A DNA stretch of 64,000 bases, taken from assembly GCA_905250115.1 (NCBI GenBank), contig CAJNOI010000020.1, positions 204,557 to 268,556 of the forward strand. The letters run 5' to 3'. The notes under the pieces are model-generated. The model saw only the letters and a list, made by a program, of their open reading frames with translations, was not told where the DNA came from and made no database searches. A program made the translations under genes and the position numbers. Positions 24,262 to 35,081 of this stretch are shown here, in pieces; position 1 is the first letter of the stretch; every line of letters begins with the position of its first letter. Source of the stretch: Adineta steineri. Taxonomy: Eukaryota > Rotifera > Eurotatoria > Adinetida > Adinetidae.

Positions 24262-26322
24262 TTAAAAATCATCTTCATCATCAGCCATTTCTTTGGCATA
24301 TTCTAATTCTTCTTGTTCACGTTCGCGACGTTCCTTAAAATATGAAGAAAACTTTTATGTTGAATATTTATTAGTACTAAATTTACCTGAGCTGTTTCTA
24401 ATTCTTCATTGTATTTTTTCGGTGGATAACGCATAGCTTTAACACTTTCATTATGTACTTTAAGACAAAATTCAATGCGTTGATGAAATGCATTCATTGG
24501 TTCACGTGTTGTATAAACATCGATAATTTCACGTGATTGAACATAACCTTGTTCATGATTAATACTTGCTTCAATAACTCCATCACGAATAGCCTAAATA
24601 ATAATACCACTCTGTATCTTTTTTTGTACTTCTAAAAAAAATAAAACTTACTTTTGCAACAATATATTCTGCATCTTCAGATGAATCAAGTTGTAATTTT
24701 TGTGCAACATCACTAAATGATATTTTAGCATATGATAAACTAATCATTTTAATGCCGGTTTTAATAACATTATGTCGTAATCTAGAATATTTATAAAACA
24801 AGGTAAAGATCTATTTCAAAAAAATTAACAAACCGAATAATAAGTGACCAAGTTTTTTCTTGTTGAAAACGATCAGCATATGTTTCAAGAACTTCTTTAA
24901 ATCGACTTAAATTACCAGCACGTACAGCTACAGAAAATAAAGGAATTCATATTAATAAAAAATTCAGTATTTATCCTTATCTTACCTAATGTTAATTGAT
25001 AATATGGATCTAATGAACGTTTAAGTTGTGGATTGTTAAATACTGCTTTATCAGGAATATCTCCGAGAAGTAATTCAACAGTTATAAGAAATTTATGGGC
25101 CTATAAAAGAAAAAATATTTTTTTATCATAATTATATTAAATATTTACATTCTGTCGAAAGCCAATAGCTGTTTGTTGTGGAGCTTTTCGTGTAGCTGTT
25201 AATAAATGTTGATGAGCTTTCGTATATTCTAATTGCATGGCACGTATACGACCTTAGAAGAAAAAATTCATATATTTATTTTAAATTAAAATAGAAATAA
25301 TTTGTTTTTATTACCAAGATAATAAAGATATCTTGCCCATTCATTATTCGATGCATGATCTGGAAAAACTGATTTTAATACAAGTTTTTGTGCTTGACTA
25401 TAAAGATTATAATGAAGATAATTTCGTAATAATAAATTAATTAATACAGCTGTTCCTTCAAAATCATTACGTAAAGTTGCTGTACGTAATCGACTATGTA
25501 AAAATCTAAATGACAAAAAAAAATTGATTTTTAAGCTTTGATTTGATTGTGAAACATACGGTCGAATTGTATCAAGCATATTATTTAATTCAAATATACG
25601 TGCATAATAAAAATAGCATTTTGCTGCAAGTAGATCAAGTGTACGACGATTCAATACCGTTGTTTTATCGACAAGTCGTTTAGCACAATCGAGTGCCTTA
25701 AAAATAAAAATGGTTTAGAAATAAAAATAAAACGGGTAAATCATACAGATTTTAATGAATTTCGATCGATTAAATAGAGTAGAACGATCAAATGAATATA
25801 TAAATCGACTTCTGGTAAGGCAACGGCGCGTGCTCTTGATGTTTGAGAACGAGGTACTAATTGCTTATCGCCAGCTGGTGCAGGTGTACTTGGTTTTTCC
25901 ATGTCAACATCCATTGGCTGAAGCAAAAAATAGAATATTATATTTAGATAATTTAAAAATAAACCTGAGAAACCGATTGTGCATATCCAAGAAGAATTTC
26001 TCTTTCACTCGAATTTGCTCCATAATAAAATATAATAAGACGACGAATAATATCTTCAGTAAGACGTTTTCGTGTCGATGCAAGTGCACGTAATACACGA
26101 AGAATAAATCGAGGTTCTTTAGAATTTACTGCTTTTTCAATTGTACGAACTTGTTCTTTAATATCTATTTGATGAAAAAATAAAATTTTATTTCTTTTTT
26201 TGAAGAAAGAATTGAAACTAACCATCTAATGTTAATGTATTAGCATCTTTTGATGTCGCTGTTGTGTTAGATGTAACTGATGGTTCAGCTTCTTTCATTT
26301 CAACATCATTTGATTCAACCAT
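24262..26322 (-). CDS. PSMD3: 26S proteasome non-ATPase regulatory subunit 3 (Rpn3)
   Basis: This is a PCI-domain subunit of the 19S lid. Start Met 26322 gives [14 protein letters not shown]. About ten exons follow, with recognisable blocks in family order: [24 protein letters not shown] N-terminal helix (here [20 protein letters not shown]), [90 protein letters not shown], the PCI helices ([26 protein letters not shown]) and the winged helix ([18 protein letters not shown]). The conserved tail ends [20 protein letters not shown]. Nothing is missing that I can see. A splice acceptor (ATTTTTCAG) lies about 35 bases upstream of the ATG. It is the upstream member of a possible PSMD3-PI4KB operon. 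Confidence 0.95.
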
Positions 26323-26577
26323 GATTTGTATATGTAAATAATTGAAAGGAAAAAATCTGAAAAATTAATAATTGAAATTATTTTATTTTAAAAAACAAAA
26401 AACTAAAAAAAAAAATGTTCGAAGACATGAATGATGAATCATTGGACAGAACAAATAAACAACTTTGATTAATTGGTCGATAAAATCTCATCAATCATAA
26501 ATTATCAAAAGATGTCGTTGAAGAAGATTGATTGAAATTTAATTAGTATTATTATTTTTATAAACTCACACATTTTA

Positions 26578-26811
26578 TTAATCAAAATAATGATAATTAT
26601 TTTTAACAAAATAATCTTTATCATATCCATGAAAAGCGCTTTTTTCAATACCATCCATGATATTAGAAATTCTATAAAGATGATTTTCTTGCAAAAGAAG
26701 TTTTCGAAATACTAATTCGCATGATAAAACTTTATACACACTACTATCGTTGAATATTCCGACTTTAATCACCTCGATATCGTACTTTATAATCAGATCT
26801 TAACATCTATT
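26578..26811 (-). pseudogene. Short unrecognised coding-like remnant
   Basis: A 64-codon minus-strand frame (26772-26578) begins IKVGIFNDSSVYK and ends at TAA. It is preceded out of frame by ATG TTA AGA TCT (from about 26806), which runs to a stop at the junction. The pattern IKVGIFND...LYRISNI is vaguely like a small mitochondrial complex III subunit (UQCRB), but the match is too weak to name. It may be a decayed gene copy, a missed two-exon gene, or chance. Confidence 0.2.
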
Positions 26812-26837
26812 CTTCAAAATATTTGATCAGATCAATT

Positions 26838-26924
26838 TACGAATAAGGGCGTAGCGACTAGGAGACGCGTGGAGTGTTACGCTCCCCCTATCTTGGAGAC
26901 CTCGCTACGCCCCTGATTACGAAA
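26838..26924. mobile_element. Tiny inverted-repeat element with 7-bp flanking repeats
   Basis: Inverted arms gggcgtagcga (26847-26857) and tcgctacgccc (26902-26912) enclose a GC-rich 44-bp core. The flanks carry the direct repeat TTACGAA on both sides (starting near 26838 and 26918), like a target-site duplication. The GC content stands out sharply from the AT-rich surroundings. It is either a very small MITE or a solo hairpin insertion. Confidence 0.5.
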
Positions 26925-27393
26925 TGATCTAAAATGGATAATGTCAACCGAAAATGTGTATCGTTTGTTTTCTGTAACTTATAATAGTAAATTCTATTGT
27001 GCAGAGTATCGAATCTCCTTTGAAAAGCTTTTATGTTTGTTGCATGTACATATTCTACTTCACAGTATTAGCCGTATAGTTCAAAGTCTATTAATTATGT
27101 TCCGGCAATTCTATTTAACGTACAAACTACAATGCAAATCACTCATGTGTAAATTATACCAGTTATAAAAATCACCGCATATGCGAAATACATCTGTTTC
27201 TTTTCTTATCGTCCTTATATCAGTAATATTGGTAATATATGTTTCTTGATATCTTTATTATCTATTTTATGATCGATTGTTCAGCACCATCTGTCATGAC
27301 TTTTGATTGGTCAATATGAACAACAAATGAATTAAATAATTAAATAACGGCTTATATTCTCATTTGAAAAAAGAATAAAAGATTAACTGTACA
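26925..27393. promoter_or_regulatory. Upstream region of NSMCE3
   Basis: This is an AT-rich region before the NSMCE3 start. A CCAAT box in reverse orientation (gattggtc, about 27304-27311) lies about 85 bp upstream of the ATG. The short plus-strand frame at 26941-27168 has no recognisable coding pattern. Confidence 0.3.
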
Positions 27394-28220
27394 ATGCCAC
27401 CAAAAAAACTCTCTCAAGTTGCAACACAATCTCAGGTATCAACAAATATGAGCAGTACAGATGATTCAGATGATAATGATAATACATTTGAAAATGATGC
27501 CAATTTTAAACAAATTATTTCTGCATCTATTCAATATATATTAGTACATAGTTCTAAACCTCAAATTATTAAACGACTTGATTGGAATAATTCAGTTCTT
27601 CGACCAATGGGTTTTGATGGACGAAAACATTTTTCTAGTGTACATAAACATGTAGTTAGAGCTTTAAATAATACATTTGGTTATAAACTTGTTGCTGATG
27701 AAAAACACGATGGTAAGAAAGAAAACACAAAATAAAGATTTAAAATTTTCCTAAATCATCTGTTTAAGGTTATATATTAGTTAATGGTTTAAAAAAAGGT
27801 CCACTTGAACATCGACCATTAACAAATTCGAATCAATATTCGAAATATGCTTTATTAATGATAATTATAGCTTGTTTAAAACGTGCTGGTGGAGAAATGA
27901 CATCAACTGATTTTTGGGCTATATTAGGTGAAACATTTTCTATTCGTAATGAAGAATCATCACGTTTAACAATAAATCAACATAAAATATTTGGTGATGT
28001 ACAAAAATTAATTAAAGTTGATTTTGTTAAAGAAGGTTATTTAATATTGGAACAAGCAAAAGATCTTACTGGTGATACACCAACGCAAACAGTTAAACTT
28101 GGTTTTCGCGCTCAACATGAATTTCCTGATGATAGTCTTGAGGAATTTATTGAAAAAGTTGAACAATATGGAATTGAGAGTGATGAAGGAGAGGATAATG
28201 CTATGGATGATGATAATTAA
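27394..28220 (+). CDS. NSMCE3: MAGE-domain protein, SMC5/6 complex subunit NSE3
   Basis: Two exons, 27394-27712 and 27769-28220, flank a 56-bp intron (GTAAGA...TTTAAG); the joint codon G|GT keeps the frame. The product is about 256 residues, usual for a non-mammalian NSE3. After an acidic/Ser-rich N-terminus (residues 1-40) a MAGE homology domain occupies most of the protein: YILVNGLKKGP, LLMIIIACLKRAGGEMTSTD, FWAILGE, VQKLIKVDFVKEGYL and the C-terminal GFRAQHEF. An acidic tail ends it. NSE3 binds the RING protein NSE1 and the NSE4 kleisin and helps load SMC5/6 on DNA for repair. Most animals outside placental mammals have one MAGE gene, which is why I name it NSMCE3. It ends 56 bp before the DAXX start. 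Confidence 0.85.
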
Positions 28221-28276
28221 ATAGGAAAAGAAAGAATAAATATATATATATAGACATGTATTTTTGTGTTTTCTAG
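28221..28276 (+). promoter_or_regulatory. 56-bp NSMCE3-DAXX spacer
   Basis: The spacer contains AATAAA (about 28235-28240), a short TA repeat, and a pyrimidine-rich acceptor TGTTTTCTAG whose AG directly abuts the downstream ATG. There is no room for a conventional promoter plus 5'UTR. This looks like an operon spacer with a trans-splice acceptor. Confidence 0.5.
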
Positions 28277-31079
28277 ATGGCAAATAAAACTTTTGATACA
28301 GTTAAAATTCAATTTGAAAAAGTCTGTTTCGATTTTGAATAAAAATATTTTCAGTATATTTTTTTTATAGTTTCTTTTTTCAATTGGTAGTATTTTAACA
28401 TGCGAAAAAGAAGTTAATATTATACAAAATAAACTTCGACGTCATTTTAATACAGCAGCATCAGATTATTTATGTTCAAATGAATTTCAATCATCACTTA
28501 AACATATTCAAAATATATTTGTTGAACAGAATACATCAGCAAAATATTTTACTTTATTAGCTTCATTTGATGAACAACTTAAAAAACATTCAATTAAGTT
28601 ATCCAAGTAAATATTTATTCAACACTGAATCATAATTTTGTATATGATGCAGACATTCATAAGTTAAATGGAAATTAGAGATGTGACAATTCCGAAAGTG
28701 GAACTGATCGCCAGCTCGAATGGGGTTTAGAACAGTTCCTTGCTTTGACCTTTGCTCGTGTGGACGTTTACTCGACAGGATAATTGCTCGTTATGACATA
28801 TGATCGCATATGCGATAATCGATTAACTGTAATTGATAGAACTTAGAACTAAATAAGATAATTGGGTGGGTGTCGAAGTGGGTGTAGGTATCATAAAGTA
28901 CACCCACATCCTAGCGAGCAACTGGCTGTCTCCCCTAAACTAGATTGAACTTGAACTGCCACAACCGTAGTAGTGGAAATATGTCAAATATGAGGACGTC
29001 CTTATTGCGATGGTGTATAACAGTTAAGATAATATTGTAGAGTTTCAGTTCTTATCGTGGATATCCATCGCGATGATTATTTCAAAAACATCTGTATTCA
29101 TATTCAAGTATTTTCCTCTAAAAATGATCAACTATTGTCGAATCATACATACACGAAAGAAATAATATTATTGTTTTTTTACTTCGTAGACCAAATCTAT
29201 CATCAAATGAAGTTTCAACTATTTCATCTATCACAACTACAACAGTCAAATTCAATTTAACAAATGAGAATACCGAACAAATACTTCTATCAAAATCTAC
29301 AGAATCTACAATTGAATTTATACCAACTATAACAGTAATACAGGAAGTAATTGAATATCTTCTTGATCAATGTTGCAATATTGTATCCGAATTAAATGTA
29401 TCAAAATCTCCTCATACTGATAAAGTCAAATTAGTAAATACCGATTCTAATCATGGATTTAAACATCAACGAAAAATAATAAAATTAGAACGACGATTAA
29501 GTCGTTTATCAAGAGTAATACGTGAATTAGAAGAAAAAGATATGTCACTTGATGAAATGGTTCATTGTGATTTATATGTCGTAGAGTCAAATTTAAAAAA
29601 ACAAGCATGTGAAGTAATGTATAATAATAGAATAGTTTTCTATTTTAATAAAATCAACTATTTAGATGCATAGTAAACTTGCTAAATTAAAAAGTCAATC
29701 AATGTCAATTGAAAGAATTATTCATCAACCAATTATTCTCAAAGGTATATCTCCTTTCTAATATTCATTTTTATTCCATTCTATTTTATTAAAGCATCTG
29801 AAATTGGTCATCCATTAGTGAATGAAGATCTACAAAATATGGTTAATCAATCCAAACATTTTCCATCATTTAATGATGTTCTCGAAACAGTAGAAAAAGC
29901 AAATGAGAAATATAAACTTAATATAAAGTAAAGCAAATTTTTGATGTATTTTCTTTTCTTTAAATTTTTAATATATATTAGTGATGAATCCCGAAAAAAA
30001 TTTGCTGAAAAATCTTTTAAAATAATTGGTAAAGAAATAAAAAATCGACGAATGGCTGATTTTCATGATATTATGTATAGTCGTCTTCCAGTAGATTTTA
30101 AGTAAGAAACTAGTTTTCTTTATATATTATATTGATTTAAGGGTATAAGTATTTGTACTTTTATTTATTCACACCCAATCATCGATGATGAATGAAATAA
30201 ACAATGATTTTTGTAAGATATTAGTCATATGTACAATGGATTGATTTTTCTTAGTCTTCTTCACATTCACAATGATTTTCTTAATTAAAATATATTTGTG
30301 AGATTTTAATTCTATTTCTTCTATTGATATATTTTAGTATTGAACAAAATGATCCAGCATTGAATAGTGTTGAAATTGAAAAAGTTCTTTTAGAGAATGA
30401 ACGTGAAGCTAATATTAAAACAGAAAAAGTATATTGAAAATTTTTTAATATAAAAATATAATTGTTTTTTTTTCTTAAATATAGATTTTTGAAGAATTTT
30501 CTCAAATTGAACCAGATCCAGAAAATGAAATTAGTATTGAATTAACCGACGAAGAAGCATCAGAAAATGAAAGTGATGAACAACCAGAAGTTGAAATAGC
30601 TGTAGATCTACAAGAAATGAAATCAGATACCATTGAGATAATTCAACCAGCTTGTACGAAATTGATTTGTCGATTTTTTTACGGAAAAAATATCGCTTTG
30701 TATTCTAGCACCAGACTCGCCAATTTCTATTATACCAGAATCAAATCCTATTGAATCAGCTGCTGAAATATCATTAAATGATCGTACATTTACAATTTTA
30801 TCAACAGCTTCATTGCCTATGAGACGATCAAGACATGACATTCAATCATCACCATCATCATCGTCAGTTATTTCAAAAGAAAGTGAAGTACAAACATTAA
30901 CACCACGTCGTAGACAAAACTTAACAGATAATGAAATTATTTATCGATTATATAAAGATAGACTAACAAACAATGGATCAGATGATGTCGTTAGAAAGAG
31001 AGTATTGACAAAGAATACAGACTATTCAAATGTAAAAAAACAAAAACAGCAAGTTCCAGAATTAATTATTTTGGATTAA
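28277..31079 (+). CDS. DAXX: DAXX-like histone H3.3 chaperone
   Basis: DAXX deposits H3.3-H4 with ATRX at silent chromatin and binds SUMO. At least seven exons can be read. The first, ATG 28277-28321, probably joins 28371 across a 49-bp intron; this junction is the least certain. The exon 28371-28606 encodes the helical-bundle part (CEKEVNIIQNKLRRHF...YFTLLASFDEQLKKHS). After a 583-bp intron come KLERRLSRLSRVIRELEEKD, the histone-binding region (HPLVNEDLQNMVNQSKHFPS, then FNDVLETVEKANEKY, as in DAXX PDYGDVLRAVEKA), and KFAEKSFKIIGKEIKNRRMA. An acidic stretch (about 30480-30650) and a basic tail follow. The last residues, VPELIILD, match the C-terminal SUMO-interacting motif of DAXX. The order and spacing of these blocks support the call. 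Confidence 0.78.
28607..29189 (+). other. Unusually long DAXX intron with a telomere-like insertion
   Basis: The donor is AA|GTAAAT at 28607 and the acceptor is ACTTCGTAG ending at 29189, giving 583 bp against the usual 50-60. The middle (about 28680-28960) is GC-richer and carries the telomere-like inverted repeat at 28864-28914, so the excess length is probably inserted DNA. Confidence 0.6.
28864..28914. repeat. Telomere-like inverted repeat, copy 6
   Basis: The G-rich arm gggtgggtgtcgaagtgggt (28864-28883) continues into gtaggt and is followed by the C-rich arm tacacccacatcctag (28899-28914). The arms are imperfect TGTGGG-like units. The copy lies inside a DAXX intron. Confidence 0.55.
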
Positions 31080-31813
31080 ATAATAAGTTTTAAATGAGAA
31101 TATATCTACATTATTATATTACGATTTTTTTGTATGTACGTATAAATATATAAATATATTTCAAGATATAGATCTGATTTATTCTCAGATCAATAAAATA
31201 GAGAATGCACATCGTTTTGAAGTTTTGGTAATTAAATTAATTCGTATTCAAAAATATACTAACTAACATTAATATGAATAAAAACACATAGTTCATAATA
31301 CAATGCTGTACTAATCAATAATATTCATATGAAGAAGAAAAAATGAAGTCTCTATTATAGATATATGCTTATATCATAATTAATTCTATAAAGTCTGAAT
31401 AGTTTTACTTGCATAGGATATAAACATATAATTTGAAATGAATAAAACAATTTACATCTCATACAAGGATCAGTAGAAACTGATATTACCAGTGATACTA
31501 TGTCATGATATATCTCTTGTCATAAAGAATGCTGATTCTCTTTTATTTCCTTACGTACTACTGATATTAAAATCGAATATGATGATCTTAACAGAATAAG
31601 TTATGTGATATATTCGAATTAAATAATTGGATATGTAAAATCAATAAGAATTGATCATTAATCGATTTTAAATATTAATAATTTAATAAAATTCAGCGGA
31701 TAAATTATGAAATGATATGAAAATATCTTTTTATTTATTAAATCATGGAAAATATACTGAAGAATTTCAACAAAAAAATTCTTTTCTTTTTTTTCAAAAA
31801 AATGAATGTTAAT
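31080..31813. other. Convergent spacer, no gene seen
   Basis: About 730 bp of AT-rich DNA between the DAXX stop and the 3' end of the NHL pseudogene. An AATAAA lies at about 31192-31197. I see no repeat arms or coding pattern. Confidence 0.5.
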
Positions 31814-33745
31814 TCATGAAACTAAATCAAATTTTACAATTCGATTAGATAAAAAATCAGCAACGTAAATATTTCCTTTGTCATCCAAAGATAAACCCAG
31901 GTCAAACAAGCGCGATCGTAAACGGTCGTATGCGGAGAAATACGACCACGCGCGACCGTATTTTGCCGTATTACCTGAGGCCGTATTACGATCGTATGTC
32001 TCCGTGCCGTATTCAATCGTTTACGAAGTTCGTAATCATCGACCTGGGTTAACCCATAAGTCCACTCAACTGATCTGGTTTATATCCACCAACAACAAGT
32101 TCACCTTTTCCTTCATACCAACGCATTATTCGACGATTTCCATAATCAGCCACATAGATTTGACCCGAATCATCAACAAATATTCCTTCAGGTTTAGATA
32201 TTTGATTGAGATTTTCTCCATTACTATTACTTCCAGCCACAATTCTTCCTTCTTTTGCACCTTTTTCTCATTTCATTATACGATGGTTGTTACTGTCTGA
32301 TACATAAACAGATTGATATTCATCAACAAAGATAAAAGTAGGACTATCGAGTTGATTGAGTTGATGACCTGGTCCATTTCCACCAGCAACTACAATTCCT
32401 TTGTTGTTTGCACTAATTTTCCATTGTAGCACTTCATTGTTCTTATAATCAGAAACATAGAGAAATCTATTTTTGTCCATTGCCAAGCCATAACAATCAA
32501 TATTGTGAATGAGAATTTGTTGATCTTTATTCATCCATTGAATCACTCGTCTGTTACTGAGATCAGCAATGATGATGAAATGAGTTTGTTGATCAAAAAT
32601 CACATCTATGGGATTACTCAATTGCTTCTCTGAGTATCCTTTGCCATTTCCACCTGCAATAATTTGTCCTGTGTTTGCATTACATTCCCATTCAATAACA
32701 CGATGATTCATAAAATCAGCAATAAAAATATGTTTGTTTCTATCGATAAAGATTCTTTGAGGGCGATTGAGTTTTAATTTTTCAACTTCTATATTTTCAC
32801 CAACCACAGTAATGGTATTTTGTTTCCATTTCATGAATTTTGGCTCTAGAAAAGGATCAAAACAAAAGATTTTAATGAAAAGACAAGAAAATTTGAAGAA
32901 GAGTAGATTTTGTTGATTTATTTTTTGTTAAATAAAGATGTGAAAATAATTCAATTTTATTTTTATCAACCAAACATTTTTTGAATCTTAAAATAAAAAT
33001 TTTTCTGTAATATAATATTACCTTATATTTTATCATTCTTTTTTATATTCGAATAAATTGAATTTTCTATTTCTATTAATTCTATTACTATTGATTAAAT
33101 AAATTAATAATATTCTCAATTATTTTATCTTCTTTGTCATCACTTTCCTTTGTTTTTATAGCTTTTTAACATAAGTTCATAGAAAATGAGAGCTATTCTT
33201 CTAGAAATTACTTCTTAATAACATACTTTTCGAAGAAATAATTAAAATATCATTGATAAGCGGTTGTGAATTTGGTGGACTAGACATATTTGATGGATTG
33301 TTTAATTCTTGACTAATTTTTATTAATTGTTTTCTTAAATAATTTAAACCAGTTTCATTAGATTCATTTCCTTGTTGAAGTTGTTTTATTTGTTCAAGCA
33401 AACCATTAAATTTGACTTCAATATCATTAATACACATGTTTGTAATGATTTAGTGAAAATTGCTCGATACTCTTGTGCTTTTACTTTAATTTTTTCAATT
33501 GAGTTTGTTTTCCATTGATTGATTTGATTCGTTACTGAATGATTATGTAGATCTTGTTTTTATTTTTTAATTGTTTCTTTAAATTTATCATAACCATAAC
33601 TAATACCACGTAATTCATCATTTTATTTTTCACGATGTTGTGCTAAATCCTCGAAACAAAATCTTTCTGAACATCCGTCACAAGGATATGTTATTTTTTC
33701 TTGGTTACATGTAATACATACTGTTTTGTCGTTTGGCATTGCCAT
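31814..33745 (-). pseudogene. B-box/NHL-repeat (TRIM-NHL-like) pseudogene
   Basis: Read from 33745, the frame begins MAMPNDKTVCITCNQEK and has a B-box-like cysteine/histidine pattern (CDGCSERFCFEDLAQH). It then hits an in-frame TAA, a second TAA about 22 codons later, and a frameshift before CINDIEVKFNGLLEQIKQL (coiled coil). After a likely intron (about 33225-32850) come five or six NHL beta-propeller repeats (for example IFVDEYQSVYVSDSNNHRIM and IFVDDSGQIYVADYGNRRIM). One repeat has TGA where the family has Trp (HRIMK*EKG). The last repeat is split by a 157-bp MITE, with its remainder (LSLDDKGNIYVADFLSNRIV) at 31814-31893. With at least five independent lesions it cannot make a full protein. 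Intact relatives are plentiful in bdelloids. Confidence 0.85.
31894..32050. mobile_element. MITE inserted in the NHL pseudogene
   Basis: Perfect 10-bp terminal inverted repeats, AACCCAGGTC (31894-31903) and GACCTGGGTT (32041-32050), bound a GC-rich segment full of CGTATT/ACGGTCGTA-like words. Rejoining the flanks restores the NHL reading frame (GLMG then LSLDDKG) if about 5-6 bp (GGGTT or TGGGTT) is counted as a target duplication. There is no acceptor AG at its end, so it is not an intron. Confidence 0.75.
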
Positions 33746-35081
33746 GTCTTTGACAAAGTCTATAATAGAAATGAATATATATTTATCTGCTTTTCTATAT
33801 TAAACTTAAGAAAGTGTGTATGTATACACGTGTACATGGTTAGTCGACTTTGTACACACACGTATATGTAGCTGACTAACTATTTATACATCTAGGTATA
33901 ACTATTTTACTAGTAAACATAAAACCATGTATTGTTGTATTTTAAAATAAAATTCGTAATATAATCGAGCCGATTATTAATCATGAAAACAATTGCATTA
34001 AAATGGCGAAACAGATATTATTTTTTATATATTTCATCAACTAGGATAATATTCGTCCCATTAGTATTATCCTCTTTAACTAATCGTAATTAGTATTTAA
34101 TTAACAACTTTATTATTTCATCGATATGTAAAAAGTGTAAGAGTGAACAACGTCTATGCTTTATATAAAAGAGACGCGTAGTTTGTATTCATTAAATTGA
34201 TTCTTGTAAAATGATATGATCTTTTAACAGCATTGTTATAATGTGAATCATTTGTATTGGATGTTTCTCTTTTTTTCTTCTATTTCATATATCGTAAGAT
34301 AACAAATACGATCCTATACATATATATATATATATATTGCTTTCGTTTTCTCAACCTCCAGGTCTTTTTCGGTCATTTGTTTTCCATGTAATGTTCTTCT
34401 ATACTATTGCACATGTCGCTCACATTTCTTACTAATTAAGAATATTCCTAGTATAGGGAATAATCACATTCGGTGATTTTGATGGAAACTTGAATTTAAA
34501 AAGTGTCATTTTGTTTTGTGTTTTCACATGGAAGTCATCATTTTTTGTTAGTTTCTAAGTACCTGAGCAGTTAATGCATCAATTTGTAAATTCTTCCTTG
34601 AATTATTCTCAACTATCAAATTGCTTTGTAAAGAAAAGATCTTTATCTTGGTCTGTTTTGATGGATGAAGAATTACTATGAATGCGAATAAATCCTTATC
34701 TGAGTTCATATAATTGATTTTGAGGATAAAATAAAACAAAATTATAAACGATTCAACTTTCCGCGTTTATGAGGGTTGTTATACTTCTACAGTCAGTTGT
34801 CTTTCTTCTACTTGAACTTGCTTCAAGTGGAGATCTAGTTTGGCTTCTTATCTATGAAATCTTCGAATTTATTTGTCTTATACACACTATTTAATCTAAA
34901 TAATACTGCAATTCAATTCTGTTACATTATTTTTTCTTTCATTGACTTACAATGATGTAACTATGGTAGTATTAAAACTTTTGTTTCTATTAATCAATTT
35001 TTACTTAATTTATATATTTATGAGCGAAATTCATCTATTCGAATAATAATAATAAAAACTGTTTAACAATACTTCATCAAG
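33746..35081. other. Intergenic, no gene seen
   Basis: About 1.3 kb of AT-rich DNA upstream of both the NHL pseudogene (-) and the phosphatase (+). It includes a TA dinucleotide run (34319-34337) and a small GTTAGTC/GACTAAC inverted pair at 33838-33880. The 63-codon minus-strand frame at 34548-34739 is not convincing. Confidence 0.45.

Noticed and set aside
26578..26772. Naming the 64-codon frame as UQCRB
   Set aside because: Only a vague pattern match; the catalytically irrelevant but conserved family blocks are absent and the frame is broken at its 5' side.
31894..32050. Insertion in the NHL gene considered as an introner (new intron)
   Set aside because: No acceptor AG at its end on the coding strand and the frame meets TAA right at the insertion point, so it cannot be spliced out cleanly.
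33838..33880. GTTAGTC/GACTAAC inverted pair with TACACGTGTACA-like words
   Set aside because: Arms are only 7 bp, with no flanking duplication; expected by chance in AT/TG-rich DNA.
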